Counted from the stretch's first letter, positions 17,104 to 26,580 are shown. The stretch: DNA of 64,000 nucleotides from Bradyrhizobium sp. WSM1417 (GCF_000515415.1 NZ_KI911783.1:1974392-2038391), one strand, 5' to 3'. Translations and numbers: made by a program. The notes: generated by a model not told the origin, from the letters alone.

Positions 17104-20094
17104 ATGCGGCTGCTCGGAAATTCTTGTTTAGCGAAAGACACCTGGATGAGTCTTTTCGTCGTCGGCAGATTTGCCAATCAATCGAAAGTGGTCCTTGAAG
17201 CCTTTCAGTCCGTGACAGCCTGTTTCTCGCGCTTTGTCTCGGCTCGAGGGTCGATCCGAATCGCGATCTCGTGCTTTTGTCTTGCGATGAGCGCGATTGC
17301 GGTGGGCCTCGGAGGGTATTCCGTCCTTGGTATCCGGCACGCAGGCGACTTGGTTGCGCGGACCTTCGATGAGTCCTTGATGTCGATCAATTACGCACGT
17401 GCGGCTGGTGCCGATTTTGCCGCGATGCGCGTCGCGTCTTCACACGTCACAAGGCATCCGTCTGCCCGTGTTCGACTGGATGATGAAATCGACCAGCTGG
17501 CGAAGACGCTTTCGGAAGATGTGACCATAGCGGCTGAACGGTCGCAATCAGCGAGAGCTGCGAAGGCAGCCGCCAAAGTTAAAGAAGCGGCAAACGCCTG
17601 GGTCGCGATTCATCGCCGTCCCCTTCAAGCGTCTACTGATGGCACTGGGAGCGATGAAGCGAGCGCTCGGGAAATCGACGATGTTGACCAGCTTTCCAAC
17701 ATCGTAAATCAGCAGATTGAATTGCTGGTGAACTATACGGCCGGGGATGGTTTTCTATTCCGTCAGCGAGCGCTTGCTGCGATCAAACGGGATCTGCAAC
17801 TGAATGTGGTGGCGCTGACCGTTGCGCTCCTTCTGTCCGGGTTCTTTTCGTGGTTGTTGGCACGGCGGATTATCGGACCTGTCGCCATTGCGTCGAAAGC
17901 GGCAAGGAGTATTGCGGATGGCGACTTGAACGCAGACATTCCAAGAGGCAGCAGTGACGAGCTAGGCTCGCTACTCGCAGCCATGAGGAAGATGCGGGAC
18001 AACATCAGGGAGATGGTCGATCGAGAGGTGGCGCAACGTCGCTCCGCGCAGGCGCGGCTTTCCGATGCGCTTGAAAATTCTCGAGAAGGCATCGTGCTCC
18101 TGGACGCGAACGGGCACATAGCATTGGTCAATTCCAGAGCCACCGAATTCATCGGCTGCTCCTCGCAGCTTGTTCATCCGGATCTTTTTCGAGGCGAGCG
18201 GGTGCCGAGCGATGAATCAACCGGAGCGGAAATCACGCAACGAGAGGTCTCTCACGACGTCGAAGGATTGGCGAGCGAAGCCCGCCTCCCAGATGGACGG
18301 TGGCTGCGAGTTAGCCGCAGCCCGACCCAAGAGGGGGGTGTTATCCTCGTTTATAGCGATATCACCGGGTTGAAGCGTCAGAAAGCCGAGTTGCATGCGA
18401 CGAATCTGAGACTGGATGCGGCGCTGACACACATGTCTCAGGGCCTCTGCCTCTACGATAGTGAGGCACGGCTGCAAGTCGTAAACCGACGCTTCTGTGA
18501 GATCTTTGATCTTTCGCCTGAACTCGTCGCTCCGGGCATGACTTTCGAGGAAGTACTCGGTTTGAGTGTTGCCGCTGGAAATCATGGGCGCCAGACGGTG
18601 GCCGATCTGCTGGCGGAGCGGGAGAAATGCTTGGCTCACCACGAGAGCGGCAACTACCTCCAGCGCCTTAACGACGGACGCGTCGTCTGTATTGGGCATC
18701 GCTCCACTTCTGATGGCGGCTGGCTCATCAGTTGCGAAGATGTGACCGACCAACAGAGAGCCCAATCTCAAATTACCTTCATGGCGCGGCATGATGATCT
18801 GACCCGACTACCTAATCGCTCATTGTTCGCCGAGCGCATTGAACACGCCGTCGCCGAGGCCGGCCGGGGTTCTGGCTTTGCGGTGTTCTGCCTGGATCTG
18901 GACAATTTCAAACAGATCAATGACACCTTGGGCCATCCGGTGGGTGATGGGCTGCTTTGCGCGGTCGCCGACCGATTGAGCGCGTGCGTCCGCGAGATTG
19001 ATACCGTCGCCCGGTTGGGTGGCGACGAGTTTGCGATCATACAATCTGATGTCCAAAACGCTGAAGATGCCGAACGTCTCGCCCGCCGCGTGGTGGAATG
19101 TATCGGAGCGCCTTATGAGCTAAATGGGCATCGCGTCATCGTCGGGTGCAGCGTCGGAATTGCACTCGCGCCCGGTGACGGCACGACACGTGAAATGCTC
19201 CTGAAAAATGCGGACATGGCGTTATACCGGTCCAAGGCGGGCGGCAGGGGAACATGGCGGTTTTTCGAACCGGCGATGGACGCAAGTTTGCAGAGCCGCC
19301 GCGCGCTCGAACTCGATCTTCGCGAGGCCATGGACAAGGACGAATTCACTCTGTTCTATCAACCCATTTATGACTTGTGGATGGACCGGATCAGCGGCTT
19401 CGAAGCACTATTGCGCTGGCCTCATCCGAAGCGTGGGCTGGTGCCACCTGACCAATTCATTCCCATTGCAGAAGACATTGGTCTCATCACTCCGCTGGGT
19501 GAATGGGTTCTCAACCGCGCCTGCGAGCAGGCGGCCGGTTGGCCGAGCGAGCTCAAGATTGCGGTCAATGTCTCGGCGACTCAGATTCGCGATCCAAGAT
19601 TTGCGGAGGTTATCGCAAACGCGCTTGATGCTTCAACGCTGGCCCCGCAACGGCTCGAATTGGAAATCACGGAGTCTGGTCTCCTTGGAAACAGCGCCGA
19701 GACGATTGCAACACTGCACAAGTTGAAGGCGCAGGGGCTGAGCATCGCTTTAGATGATTTTGGTACTGGATACTCCTCGCTAAGCTATCTGCGCAGCTTC
19801 CCCTTTGACAAGCTCAAAATCGATCAGTCATTCGTCCGTGACGCAACAGCGACAAATGGATCTAAATTAATCGTAAGAGCCATCACCAGTCTCGGAAAAG
19901 GTCTCGGCATAACAACAACGGCGGAGGGGGTCGAGACGATTGAACAGTTGAATCAGATAAAAGCGGAAGGGTGCAACGAGGCGCAGGGATTCCTATTCAG
20001 CCGCCCGGTCCCTGCTACCGAAATAGCATCAACGATCCTGAATCTGAGAGGCGGCCTCGCAAAGCGTCAGTTGAGCAGTGCGATGACCGGCTAA
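17104..20094 (+). CDS. Membrane-bound GGDEF-EAL (c-di-GMP) signalling protein with HAMP and PAS domains
   Basis: About 996 residues. Order: an N-terminal membrane helix (SIRIAISCFCLAMSAIAVGLGGYSVLGI), a ~170-residue helical sensor region, a second membrane helix (VVALTVALLLSGFFSWLLARRIIGP), a HAMP linker, two PAS-like domains, a GGDEF domain with an intact RLGGDEF (19018-19032) and an EAL domain with intact GFEALLRW (19402-19410), DDFGTGYSS and the QGFLFSRP end. Both catalytic signatures look complete, so it could make and degrade c-di-GMP. The start is uncertain: GTG 17071, ATG 17104 and ATG 17146 are all in frame and none has a strong ribosome site. It stands alone. The input signal is unknown. 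Confidence 0.92.
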   Translation: MRLLGNSCLAKDTWMSLFVVGRFANQSKVVLEAFQSVTACFSRFVSARGSIRIAISCFCLAMSAIAVGLGGYSVLGIRHAGDLVARTFDESLMSINYARAAGADFAAMRVASSHVTRHPSARVRLDDEIDQLAKTLSEDVTIAAERSQSARAAKAAAKVKEAANAWVAIHRRPLQASTDGTGSDEASAREIDDVDQLSNIVNQQIELLVNYTAGDGFLFRQRALAAIKRDLQLNVVALTVALLLSGFFSWLLARRIIGPVAIASKAARSIADGDLNADIPRGSSDELGSLLAAMRKMRDNIREMVDREVAQRRSAQARLSDALENSREGIVLLDANGHIALVNSRATEFIGCSSQLVHPDLFRGERVPSDESTGAEITQREVSHDVEGLASEARLPDGRWLRVSRSPTQEGGVILVYSDITGLKRQKAELHATNLRLDAALTHMSQGLCLYDSEARLQVVNRRFCEIFDLSPELVAPGMTFEEVLGLSVAAGNHGRQTVADLLAEREKCLAHHESGNYLQRLNDGRVVCIGHRSTSDGGWLISCEDVTDQQRAQSQITFMARHDDLTRLPNRSLFAERIEHAVAEAGRGSGFAVFCLDLDNFKQINDTLGHPVGDGLLCAVADRLSACVREIDTVARLGGDEFAIIQSDVQNAEDAERLARRVVECIGAPYELNGHRVIVGCSVGIALAPGDGTTREMLLKNADMALYRSKAGGRGTWRFFEPAMDASLQSRRALELDLREAMDKDEFTLFYQPIYDLWMDRISGFEALLRWPHPKRGLVPPDQFIPIAEDIGLITPLGEWVLNRACEQAAGWPSELKIAVNVSATQIRDPRFAEVIANALDASTLAPQRLELEITESGLLGNSAETIATLHKLKAQGLSIALDDFGTGYSSLSYLRSFPFDKLKIDQSFVRDATATNGSKLIVRAITSLGKGLGITTTAEGVETIEQLNQIKAEGCNEAQGFLFSRPVPATEIASTILNLRGGLAKRQLSSAMTG

Positions 20095-20473
20095 GACGAA
20101 CCAAGACTTTTTGTTCAGTCCTGAGTGCGCTCTCGCCGTTGCGTTTCAATGCGTTCCGGATCCGCATCGTGCGTAGCATGTTAGCGACCGGGGCTACAAA
20201 GACTCCGATCGTCGGGCGCGATCACAATCAGCGGCGCTATCAGCGCGCTGCAGCTCCAGCCTGCGGTTTTGTTGAGCGCTGTGAAATGAAACTCATCGAG
20301 GCTTCCATTATAATTTCACACGGATCCGCTGCACCAATTGTTGGCGCGCCCTAATCGTGGAGGGCAAAGGTTTTATGAAGGAGATTTCGCTTAATCGGCA
20401 GCACCCGATACTTGCTATTAAGGCTTTGTTTCCAGGGGGGCCATATAGAAGGCGATGTATCGTCGAGGAGCCG
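20095..20473. other. Intergenic stretch, nothing recognisable
   Basis: No gene seen; presumably holds the promoter of the di-haem peroxidase gene. Confidence 0.4.
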
Positions 20474-21496
20474 ATGAGGGTCTGGGTCAGCTTAGCTTTG
20501 CTCGCGGCCTTTTTTCCGCCGGGCCAGCCGTTTGCCTCGGTAGCGGCGGAGACATCAGCCGATACCACTGCGCGCGCCAGCTATCGTCGGCCGGCGGCGA
20601 TCCCTTTTCCCGATCGTAATCCCTACACGGTGCCGAAAGCTGCTCTCGGGGAAAGACTCTTCTTCGATGCGCTGCTCTCGAAGTCCCGCACCCGTTCCTG
20701 CGCGACATGCCACAATCCGTCGCTTTCCTGGGGGGATGGCCTTGCGCGTGCGATCGGCGAGGATCCCAGGGGCCTGCCATTGCGTGCGCCGACCCTGATC
20801 GATGTGGCGTTCACCGAACCGTTGGGGTGGGACGGCAAATTCAAGACTCTCGAAGCCGTCACGTTCGGGCCGATCACAGGCCGGGCCAACATGAATTTGA
20901 CGGAATCAGAATTGATCGCGCGTCTCTCCGCTATCCCGGCCTATACTGACGCATTCGCAGCCGCATTCGGGGATGATGCGATCACGCGACCCAGGATCGA
21001 AGCCGCCTTGGCTACTTTTGAACGAACCATCGTTGCTGGCGAATCTCCATTCGACCTATGGATCATGGGAGACGAAACAGCGATCAGCGCGGCGGCAAAA
21101 CGCGGCTTTGAGAGTTTCAACGGCAAAGCCCATTGCTCAAACTGCCACGGTGGAGCATCTTTTACTGACGGATCGTTTCACGATATTGGCGTCGCAAAGA
21201 ACGACGACGTTGGACGCGGCCGGCTGTTTCCGACGTCGCAAAAGCTGCGGTACGCATTCAAAACGCCGACATTGCGCGATGTCGCGCGGCGTGCTCCCTA
21301 CATGCATGATGGATCGGTCGCAACCCTCGAAGGGGTCATCGAACTCTATGACAAGGGTGGGAGTGACCGTCCGAGTCGCTCGCCTTCAATAAGGCCTCTA
21401 TCTCTTACGGAAAGCGAAAAGGCGGATTTGATCGCTTTTCTTCAGACGCTCACCGCATCCTCGAAGGATACGCCTTTTCCCAAGTTAGCGCGGTGA
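20474..21496 (+). CDS. Periplasmic di-haem cytochrome c peroxidase (CcpA/MauG family)
   Basis: 340 residues from ATG 20474, which has GAGGAG at 20463-20468; the longer frame from 20357 lacks support. The N-terminus is a signal peptide (MRVWVSLALLAAFFPPGQPFASVAA). Two haem-binding motifs are present: CATCH (residues 76-80) and CSNCH (221-225). The KTPTLRDVARRAPYMHDG block near the C-terminus is typical of the family and supplies the distal ligand region. It is a periplasmic peroxidase or a MauG-like protein oxidase; sequence alone does not decide. A membrane protein and a cupredoxin, a possible electron partner, follow. Confidence 0.88.
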   Translation: MRVWVSLALLAAFFPPGQPFASVAAETSADTTARASYRRPAAIPFPDRNPYTVPKAALGERLFFDALLSKSRTRSCATCHNPSLSWGDGLARAIGEDPRGLPLRAPTLIDVAFTEPLGWDGKFKTLEAVTFGPITGRANMNLTESELIARLSAIPAYTDAFAAAFGDDAITRPRIEAALATFERTIVAGESPFDLWIMGDETAISAAAKRGFESFNGKAHCSNCHGGASFTDGSFHDIGVAKNDDVGRGRLFPTSQKLRYAFKTPTLRDVARRAPYMHDGSVATLEGVIELYDKGGSDRPSRSPSIRPLSLTESEKADLIAFLQTLTASSKDTPFPKLAR

Positions 21497-21528
21497 CCGG
21501 CGCCCCGATCGCGCGGCCGGGGAGGCTC

Positions 21529-21690
21529 TTAGGGAAAGTGCGGCAATGCCGCTCCCAGCAAGCCAAACACGAGGATGAGGAAACCGCCCGCCCACGTCTC
21601 CAGGGTTTCACTGCATGCTGTGAGCCGCTTTGCGGTGCGGGCCAGCGCCGAGCCCACGGGCACTCTCTTCGTACGAAACGCACCGAACAT
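21529..21690 (-). CDS. Possible small single-span membrane protein
   Basis: A 53-residue minus-strand frame from ATG 21690 with GGAG 6-7 bases upstream. A basic N-terminal half (FRTKRVPVGSALARTAKRL) precedes one hydrophobic segment (WAGGFLILVFGLLGAALPHF) and a stop at 21529-21531. Size, charge pattern and ribosome site fit a small inner-membrane protein. No family known; coding status is uncertain. Confidence 0.4.
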   Translation of the reverse strand: MFGAFRTKRVPVGSALARTAKRLTACSETLETWAGGFLILVFGLLGAALPHFP

Positions 21691-21931
21691 GGACTACTCC
21701 AGACATCCGTTTTTGTCTTACATTCAGTACGACACTTGCATTGAAGGCCCGTCGTCAAAATCGGTAAAGTTGAAGGGACTTGCGATAGTCTCGCCGCACA
21801 AATCCTTGTCGGCGTGTCCCCATTTACCCAGCGAACAACCTTCGGATGCAGGCTCCGTCACATCCTTAAGAGTTATGCTAAGTTGAATACATCGTCAGAG
21901 GCGGGCGCTTTTCCAGAGGGGTAGTTTTTTT

Positions 21932-22993
21932 ATGTTCAGGTCTCTGACGCGGGATGCCATTGCGGCATTCCGGGGAAGCCCCCTTTTTGCAAAGTCCATC
22001 GCGGGACTTTCTTTCTGGTTCTTGGGGACACAAGGTGCCAGTGCCCATGTCAAGTGGTTCTGTGCCTATGACGCTGCCGGCCAGCCCCGAAGCCTCGAAA
22101 ACGTGCTGTGCCAGGATTTTGAACTGCTGTTGGCTCTTGCCCTGCTCTGGTTTTTTTCCGGCTGCATGGTTGAGCGGACGTCTTTGGGTGAGCTGACGGC
22201 CCGCTCCCTCAACCGCTTCACGGACCGATTGCGGCTACACACCGAGGAAATGATCCGTGCTGTCTGCGGATTTTTCTTCATCTCGCTTTGGGCGGTGGGC
22301 GGTATCTTGCTGACTCCGGAATTGAAAACGACTTCGCCAATGGTTGGGCCTTTGCAGCTCGCCATCGCCACAGGCCTGCTATCGCGCCGCACTATGCCCT
22401 TTTCCGCGGCGGGGATCGCGGTGCTGTTCGCGCTCGCCGTTCGAGACTACGGAACGTTTCATCTGGCTGATTATCCGATCTTTCTGGGCCTTGCGGCCTA
22501 CCTCGCGCTCACTGGCTTGCAAAAAGATCTGTTCGGCGTTCCGCCGCTCGATGTCGTTCGCTACGCAACCGCCGTCACGTTGATGTGGGCCTCGGTGGAA
22601 AAGTGGGCCTACCCGGAATGGAGCTTCCCACTTCTGATCGAGCACCCCGGCATGACGCTTGGGTTCGACAGTGAGTTCTATATGCGTGCCGCTGGTATGG
22701 TCGAATTCACGCTCGCGTTTGCCCTAGCTTGGACGCCACTGGTCCGGCGCGTTGCAGCTGCCATACTGCTTGGAATGTTCATCAGCGCGTGCTTCGAATT
22801 CGGCAAGGTTGATTTGATCGGGCACTCGGCGATCATCGTCGTCCTGGTCGCGATACTTTCCGATAACCAGCCGAGGGAGGCCGACTATCGCGCTCCCTGG
22901 CTCGCTCCGGCCGGCCTATGTGCGGCGCTGACGGGTACGCTCTGCGCCTACTATGTCGCTCATGCAGTGATCTTCAATACCTCAATTCTGTAG
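21932..22993 (+). CDS. Polytopic membrane protein of unknown function
   Basis: 353 residues with about eight to nine hydrophobic segments (for example LLLALALLWFFSGCMV, AVCGFFFISLWAVGGILL, MVEFTLAFALAWTPLV, VAAAILLGMFISACFEF, SAIIVVLVAILS). Charged loops include EKWAYPEWSFPLLIEHPGMTLGF, a pattern reminiscent of DoxX/HTTM-like membrane proteins, but I cannot assign a family. ATG 21932 follows GAGGGG about 10 bases upstream. It lies between a di-haem peroxidase and a convergent cupredoxin gene, which suggests a periplasmic copper/redox context. Confidence 0.8.
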   Translation: MFRSLTRDAIAAFRGSPLFAKSIAGLSFWFLGTQGASAHVKWFCAYDAAGQPRSLENVLCQDFELLLALALLWFFSGCMVERTSLGELTARSLNRFTDRLRLHTEEMIRAVCGFFFISLWAVGGILLTPELKTTSPMVGPLQLAIATGLLSRRTMPFSAAGIAVLFALAVRDYGTFHLADYPIFLGLAAYLALTGLQKDLFGVPPLDVVRYATAVTLMWASVEKWAYPEWSFPLLIEHPGMTLGFDSEFYMRAAGMVEFTLAFALAWTPLVRRVAAAILLGMFISACFEFGKVDLIGHSAIIVVLVAILSDNQPREADYRAPWLAPAGLCAALTGTLCAYYVAHAVIFNTSIL

Positions 22994-22998
22994 GCGCG

Positions 22999-23358
22999 CT
23001 ACTTTTTGACATGCACGCCAAGCTTCATCTTGGGATGAATGCCGCACAACACAGCGTAATCACCAGCCACAGAAAAGAGGACGTCGAATTGGCTGCCCGG
23101 CTGTTGATCGCCGGAATCGAATTCGAAGGTGTCTGAGCTCAAATAGGCGTGATGCAAGAGCTCGCCATCGTCGTTGATGAACCGTAGAGTCTCGCCGCGC
23201 TTTATTATGATTTCCTTGGGTCTGAATTCTCGATCTTTTTGCGAGATTACATAGGGGTTGGCGCCTAGAGCGGCTCCAGCGAGGAGCCCTCCCACTATTG
23301 CGGCGGTGATCTGGAAACCGAACTTGCTTGTGCGCGAAGGTATCAACTTTGTCCTCAT
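22999..23358 (-). CDS. Cupredoxin (plastocyanin-like blue copper protein)
   Basis: 119 residues. An N-terminal membrane/signal segment (FQITAAIVGGLLAGAALGA) is followed by a single cupredoxin fold: FRPKEIIIKRGETLRFINDD and a His in ELLHHAY (residues 69/70), then the copper-ligand loop C-G-I-H-x2-M (Cys105, His108, Met111), ending in GVHVKK. All four type 1 copper ligands are visible. It is probably a periplasmic electron carrier and a plausible donor to the di-haem peroxidase encoded nearby. It runs convergently to the membrane protein gene with 5 bases between stops. Confidence 0.88.
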   Translation of the reverse strand: MRTKLIPSRTSKFGFQITAAIVGGLLAGAALGANPYVISQKDREFRPKEIIIKRGETLRFINDDGELLHHAYLSSDTFEFDSGDQQPGSQFDVLFSVAGDYAVLCGIHPKMKLGVHVKK

Positions 23359-23440
23359 TCCAACCTCATTGAAAGCTAAATCCTATAAAAAATGCGACCT
23401 TACCGCGGACCGCCGCACCCCGGGACTACTGCGACACTTA

Positions 23441-23472
23441 TCAGAGATTGATTTTAATTTTTCAGAGATTGA
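23441..23472 (+). repeat. Direct repeat upstream of the cupredoxin gene
   Basis: TCAGAGATTGA occurs at 23441-23451 and again at 23462-23472, a period of 21 bases (two helical turns) in an AT-rich stretch about 85-115 bases upstream of the cupredoxin start. It looks like a tandem activator-binding site. Confidence 0.45.
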
Positions 23473-24037
23473 CTAATGTTGCGCGTCGGTTCCAGTCATT
23501 ATTAGAGAAAAAGGTGGGGCGTGGATAGGCAGCCGGCTGTGTCCGCGCAGCATGTTTGCGTTTTGGCGATGCGAGGATATAGCCGGTCGTCGCCACGTCC
23601 CTGCGGGGAGACAAACAGTGGAGCCTCATGGCATCAGCTGCTGAGTAAAGATTGTTTGATTGCCCGCAGGGCATCAGAACAAATCCGCGTAGCAAATAAT
23701 GAACTTCGGCACATAGGGAGCATGATTGAACGCTCGCCTGGCGTCAGCATGTTCTCTGCGAAGCCTTAATGGCGCTGTGTTCGGCTCACGCAGTGGAATG
23801 CGCAACCCTGGCCAGGCGCAAACGGCGTCTCGCGCGTCTGACGGCGTTCCGCGCGAAGGCGCTGACGAATCCAAGGCGAGTGCTCCGCACCACCATCGGC
23901 CCGGTCAATCGTTGAAAATCATCAAAGAAGTCCTCCAAGCGCCGGATTTGTGCTCATCGCGCTTCTCATTGCAGGAATCCAGATCGGTATTGGGCTACGT
24001 TTCCAGCAGATATCCACGCTATGAGACGGACCGCACT
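23473..24037. other. Intergenic stretch, nothing recognisable
   Basis: No gene supported. The frame of the next regulator stays open back to 23726, but its conserved part begins only after 24038. Confidence 0.4.
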
Positions 24038-24874
24038 ATGACCAATCAGGTGCCAGCCGTCCTTGAACCGCTGGAAAGCTCGGGAGACCCCGCTCTCGCA
24101 GGAGTTACTGGCACACAGCCGACGCTTTGTCGGCTCGATAGCTTGCGTCCTAATACGCGGCCCCCTGTGAGAAATGCTATCCTGTCCAAAATTTCTCTGG
24201 AAGGCCTCGCGGCACTAGGAGATTGCCTTGAGCCGATCGTCCTAAAAGAACGTATGGTTCTGCAAGAGCCGAAAAGGCATGTAGAGCACGTTTACTTCGT
24301 GGAGTCGGGCCTGGTCTCGCTAAGAGTTGTCGCGGCGGGGAGCATGCTTGAAACGGCCGTCATAGGATATCGAGGTGTGGTCGGTGCTTCGTTCTTGTGG
24401 GGAGGACATCTTTCGACGCATCAATCTGTGGTGTTCTTTCCCGGAAGCGCGCACAGGATCCGTGTTGAGGAATTGCGCCGGCTAGTAAAGGAGCGTCCTG
24501 AGATCCGAGAACATCTCTTTGAGTACGTTCAAGCGCTGGCATTTCAGTGCGTTCAGACAGGATTGTGCGGGGTTCGGCACGATCGTGAACAGAGGCTCGC
24601 GAGCTGGCTTTGTTTGGCGAGTGATGCTGCTGACGTTCGTGTGCTGCCAGTTACCCATGACTACCTTTCGTCTGTCTTGGGACTTCGTCGCGCTGGAGTA
24701 ACGCAGACTCTAAGCCGATTCGAAGAACGAGGGCTGATCCGCAAGATGCGCGGTGTCTTGCAGATTGATGAACCCAAGTGCCTTGAGCAAAGGGCATGTT
24801 GTTGTTACAAGCTCATTTCAGGCGCCTATGCCTCGTCTCAGTCCGCGATTCCAGCAAAAGAGCTGATGGGGTAG
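24038..24874 (+). CDS. Crp/Fnr-family transcriptional regulator
   Basis: 278 residues from ATG 24038; the upstream in-frame extension to 23726 is low-complexity and unlikely to be translated. A cyclic-nucleotide-binding-like beta-roll (LKERMVLQEPKRHVEHVYFVESGLVSLRVV, VIGYRGVVGASFLWGG) is followed by a dimer helix and a winged HTH (THDYLSSVLGLRRAGVTQTLSRFEERGLIRKMRGVLQI). No N-terminal Fnr cysteine cluster is visible, so it is not an Fnr-type oxygen sensor. A cysteine-rich end (QRACCCYKL) is unusual. The target is unknown; the direct repeats 600 bases upstream do not resemble the usual TTGAT-N4-ATCAA Crp/Fnr box. Confidence 0.85.
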   Translation: MTNQVPAVLEPLESSGDPALAGVTGTQPTLCRLDSLRPNTRPPVRNAILSKISLEGLAALGDCLEPIVLKERMVLQEPKRHVEHVYFVESGLVSLRVVAAGSMLETAVIGYRGVVGASFLWGGHLSTHQSVVFFPGSAHRIRVEELRRLVKERPEIREHLFEYVQALAFQCVQTGLCGVRHDREQRLASWLCLASDAADVRVLPVTHDYLSSVLGLRRAGVTQTLSRFEERGLIRKMRGVLQIDEPKCLEQRACCCYKLISGAYASSQSAIPAKELMG

Positions 24875-25163
24875 CCGACATCTTCCGTAAGTCTCGTTTC
24901 CGTTACGGTCGGCTCGCGACCGAGCTGTAAGGACCGAAGACTCGATCCGAGCTCCGGGTTATCAAGGCAGGCAACCGTATCGGGTGCATGAGCCGATCGA
25001 GTGAAGTCAACGACCTCCGGCCCGACAGCCGCGTAAGATCAGGTCGAAGTTTACAGAGGCTGCTCGCGTACGCGCAAACAAGCGACACCTGGCGTTCGCG
25101 TCATGATCGGTCTAGCCACGCGATATCGAAAGCACAGGGGCTCTCACTCCTGATAGTGCCCCG

Positions 25164-25478
25164 ATGATCACGGTTGTGGTGCTTCATGCCGCCGAGATTT
25201 GCAACGATACTGAGCTAAGAGGGGCGTACGTTGCTAAACCTCGAGCACACCAGGTGAAGAAGAGCGAATGCGAGCCAGTCATTCGTCATTTGCTTCACAA
25301 GTGCCGCACCGACAGCGGGCTCGACGATGTTCCCGAAGCCGACTTGAGCTTTTCACAATTCTATTCGTGGATGGAGCAGAACGACTCGAGTTTTCTGGCG
25401 TTCAGAACCGCGACGTCCGTGAGATTCGTTGTTGAAATGTGGTTCGACCAGGAGTTCAAGCTGACCTGGCGTCGGTAG
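25164..25478 (+). CDS. Uncharacterised small protein
   Basis: 104 residues. The well-formed part starts at an internal GTG (25254): KKSECEPVIRHLLHKCRTDSGL, then SFSQFYSWMEQNDSSFLAFR, then VEMWFDQEFKLTWRR. This looks like a conserved globular domain of rhizobial hypothetical proteins. The first 30 residues look less convincing, so the true start may be at 25254. No function known. It converges on the RES toxin gene. Confidence 0.5.
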   Translation: MITVVVLHAAEICNDTELRGAYVAKPRAHQVKKSECEPVIRHLLHKCRTDSGLDDVPEADLSFSQFYSWMEQNDSSFLAFRTATSVRFVVEMWFDQEFKLTWRR

Positions 25479-25489
25479 CGCTATCCGAC

Positions 25490-25951
25490 TCAAAACAGGC
25501 GCGGATCAAGGACGAATGGCTCGACGGAGACAACGGAGACGCGGGCCGCGTCCTTGTGAGCGTGGTTGATTAAGATGTTGACGTCGGGAGACTGATCTAG
25601 AGGGACGATGGCAGAGGGAACGCGGAGCAGGGGTGTCGCGAGCGAGGCGTGCCATTGATCGCCCCGTTGCTGGGTCCAAACTTCCTGGCGTCGCCAATCG
25701 GCGGGCAGATCGTTTAAGCCCAGCGTCTCGACGCCAAGGTCATCTGGCACATCGTAGCGCACCATCATAAGTGCGGGCATAAGGGTCGGATCCTCGATGT
25801 GGACCAGCTTTTCCAGCACGCACAGCGCAGGGGACGTGCTGCAGTAGGTGACAGGCCGCCCGACCGTATTCCAGCGTCCATCAAAGAGCAGGCCATAGCC
25901 ACCATCGAATGCCTTGGCATGCTGCACACCTGACAAACGCCAAAGCAGCAT
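25490..25951 (-). CDS. RES-domain toxin of a type II toxin-antitoxin pair
   Basis: 153 residues. RES-domain toxins (ParT/MbcT type) act on NAD or ADP-ribosylate targets. The sequence shows the RES motif set: LWRLSGVQHAKAFDGGYGLLFDGRWNTVGRPVTYCSTSPALCVLEKLVH (with the conserved Arg, Gly-rich GRWN and Tyr-Ser blocks), and the late SAIVPLDQSPDVNILINHAHKDA where the family has its final Asn/Pro segment. The ATG at 25951 shares one base with the TAA of the antitoxin (TAATG), so translation is coupled. The antitoxin is encoded first, as usual for RES-Xre pairs. Confidence 0.88.
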   Translation of the reverse strand: MLLWRLSGVQHAKAFDGGYGLLFDGRWNTVGRPVTYCSTSPALCVLEKLVHIEDPTLMPALMMVRYDVPDDLGVETLGLNDLPADWRRQEVWTQQRGDQWHASLATPLLRVPSAIVPLDQSPDVNILINHAHKDAARVSVVSVEPFVLDPRLF

Positions 25952-26382
25952 TAGGCGGCGGCGCCCCACGCGATCTTGCCCAGTATGGTCTCGACGACGC
26001 GTGCGCCAGTTTCGGTCTGCGCTACCGCCAACGGCGTCTCGCCATGAAGTTCTGCTAGCGAACGGCGGAGCCAAATATTCGCCTTTTCGACATCGCCGAA
26101 GGTGTCCTCGGCAAGTGTCTGCACGCGCAGCAATCGCACTGCTCGATCGGATTCTTCCACGGTGAGCGGTTGCTTTTTCTCTGCTCGATGCCGGCGCGTA
26201 CGTTGCGGGATGACGAACAACTCGATTTCCTGATCACTAAGTCCGGCCTTTGCCAACCCATGCAGCGCGGTCAGGGGAAGCCGCTTTCGCACCGCCAGGG
26301 CTAGGTCCGCCTGAGAGCGGATGACCCCGCCAAGGACCGAGCGTCCGCCTAGCTTCCTAGCTACGATTTCGACAATGGACAC
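25951..26382 (-). CDS. Xre/MbcA/ParS-type antitoxin (DUF2384)
   Basis: 143 residues. The start is GTG 26382 with an ideal ribosome site (AAGGAGG, 5 bases upstream). An N-terminal HTH region (RSQADLALAVRKRLPLTALHGLAKAGLSDQEIELFVIPQRTRRHRAEKK) is followed by the toxin-binding DUF2384 domain (TVEESDRAVRLLRVQTLAEDTFGDVEKANIWLRRSLAELHGETPLAVAQTETGARVVETILGKIAWG). It neutralises the RES toxin and probably represses its own promoter at the inverted repeat just upstream. Confidence 0.9.
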   Translation of the reverse strand: MSIVEIVARKLGGRSVLGGVIRSQADLALAVRKRLPLTALHGLAKAGLSDQEIELFVIPQRTRRHRAEKKQPLTVEESDRAVRLLRVQTLAEDTFGDVEKANIWLRRSLAELHGETPLAVAQTETGARVVETILGKIAWGAAA

Positions 26383-26402
26383 GGAGGCCTCCTTGATTGG
26401 GG

Positions 26403-26437
26403 CGGCAATGTGCCGTATACATAGCGGCATATTGCCG
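26403..26437. promoter_or_regulatory. Palindromic operator of the RES-Xre operon
   Basis: Nested inverted repeats: outer arms CGGCAAT (26403-26409) and ATTGCCG (26431-26437), inner arms TGCCG and CGGCA, around an AT-rich centre. It lies 21 bases upstream of the antitoxin start, the expected site for autorepression. Confidence 0.65.
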
Positions 26438-26580
26438 AATTTGCAAGAGGTTCGCACAGGCGCCGCCTGCGACGAGCCAGACTGGGGGACCGTCGTGGGG
26501 CAGGGACTTTCGATCCAGGGCCGTGTTGGCACCGCTGGGAACCGCATGTCCACGCGCCAGGAACTGTCCTGAACGACCAG

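Noticed and set aside
23726..24037. N-terminal extension of the Crp/Fnr regulator
   Set aside because: Composition unlike a Crp/Fnr protein and no good start; the family part begins after ATG 24038.
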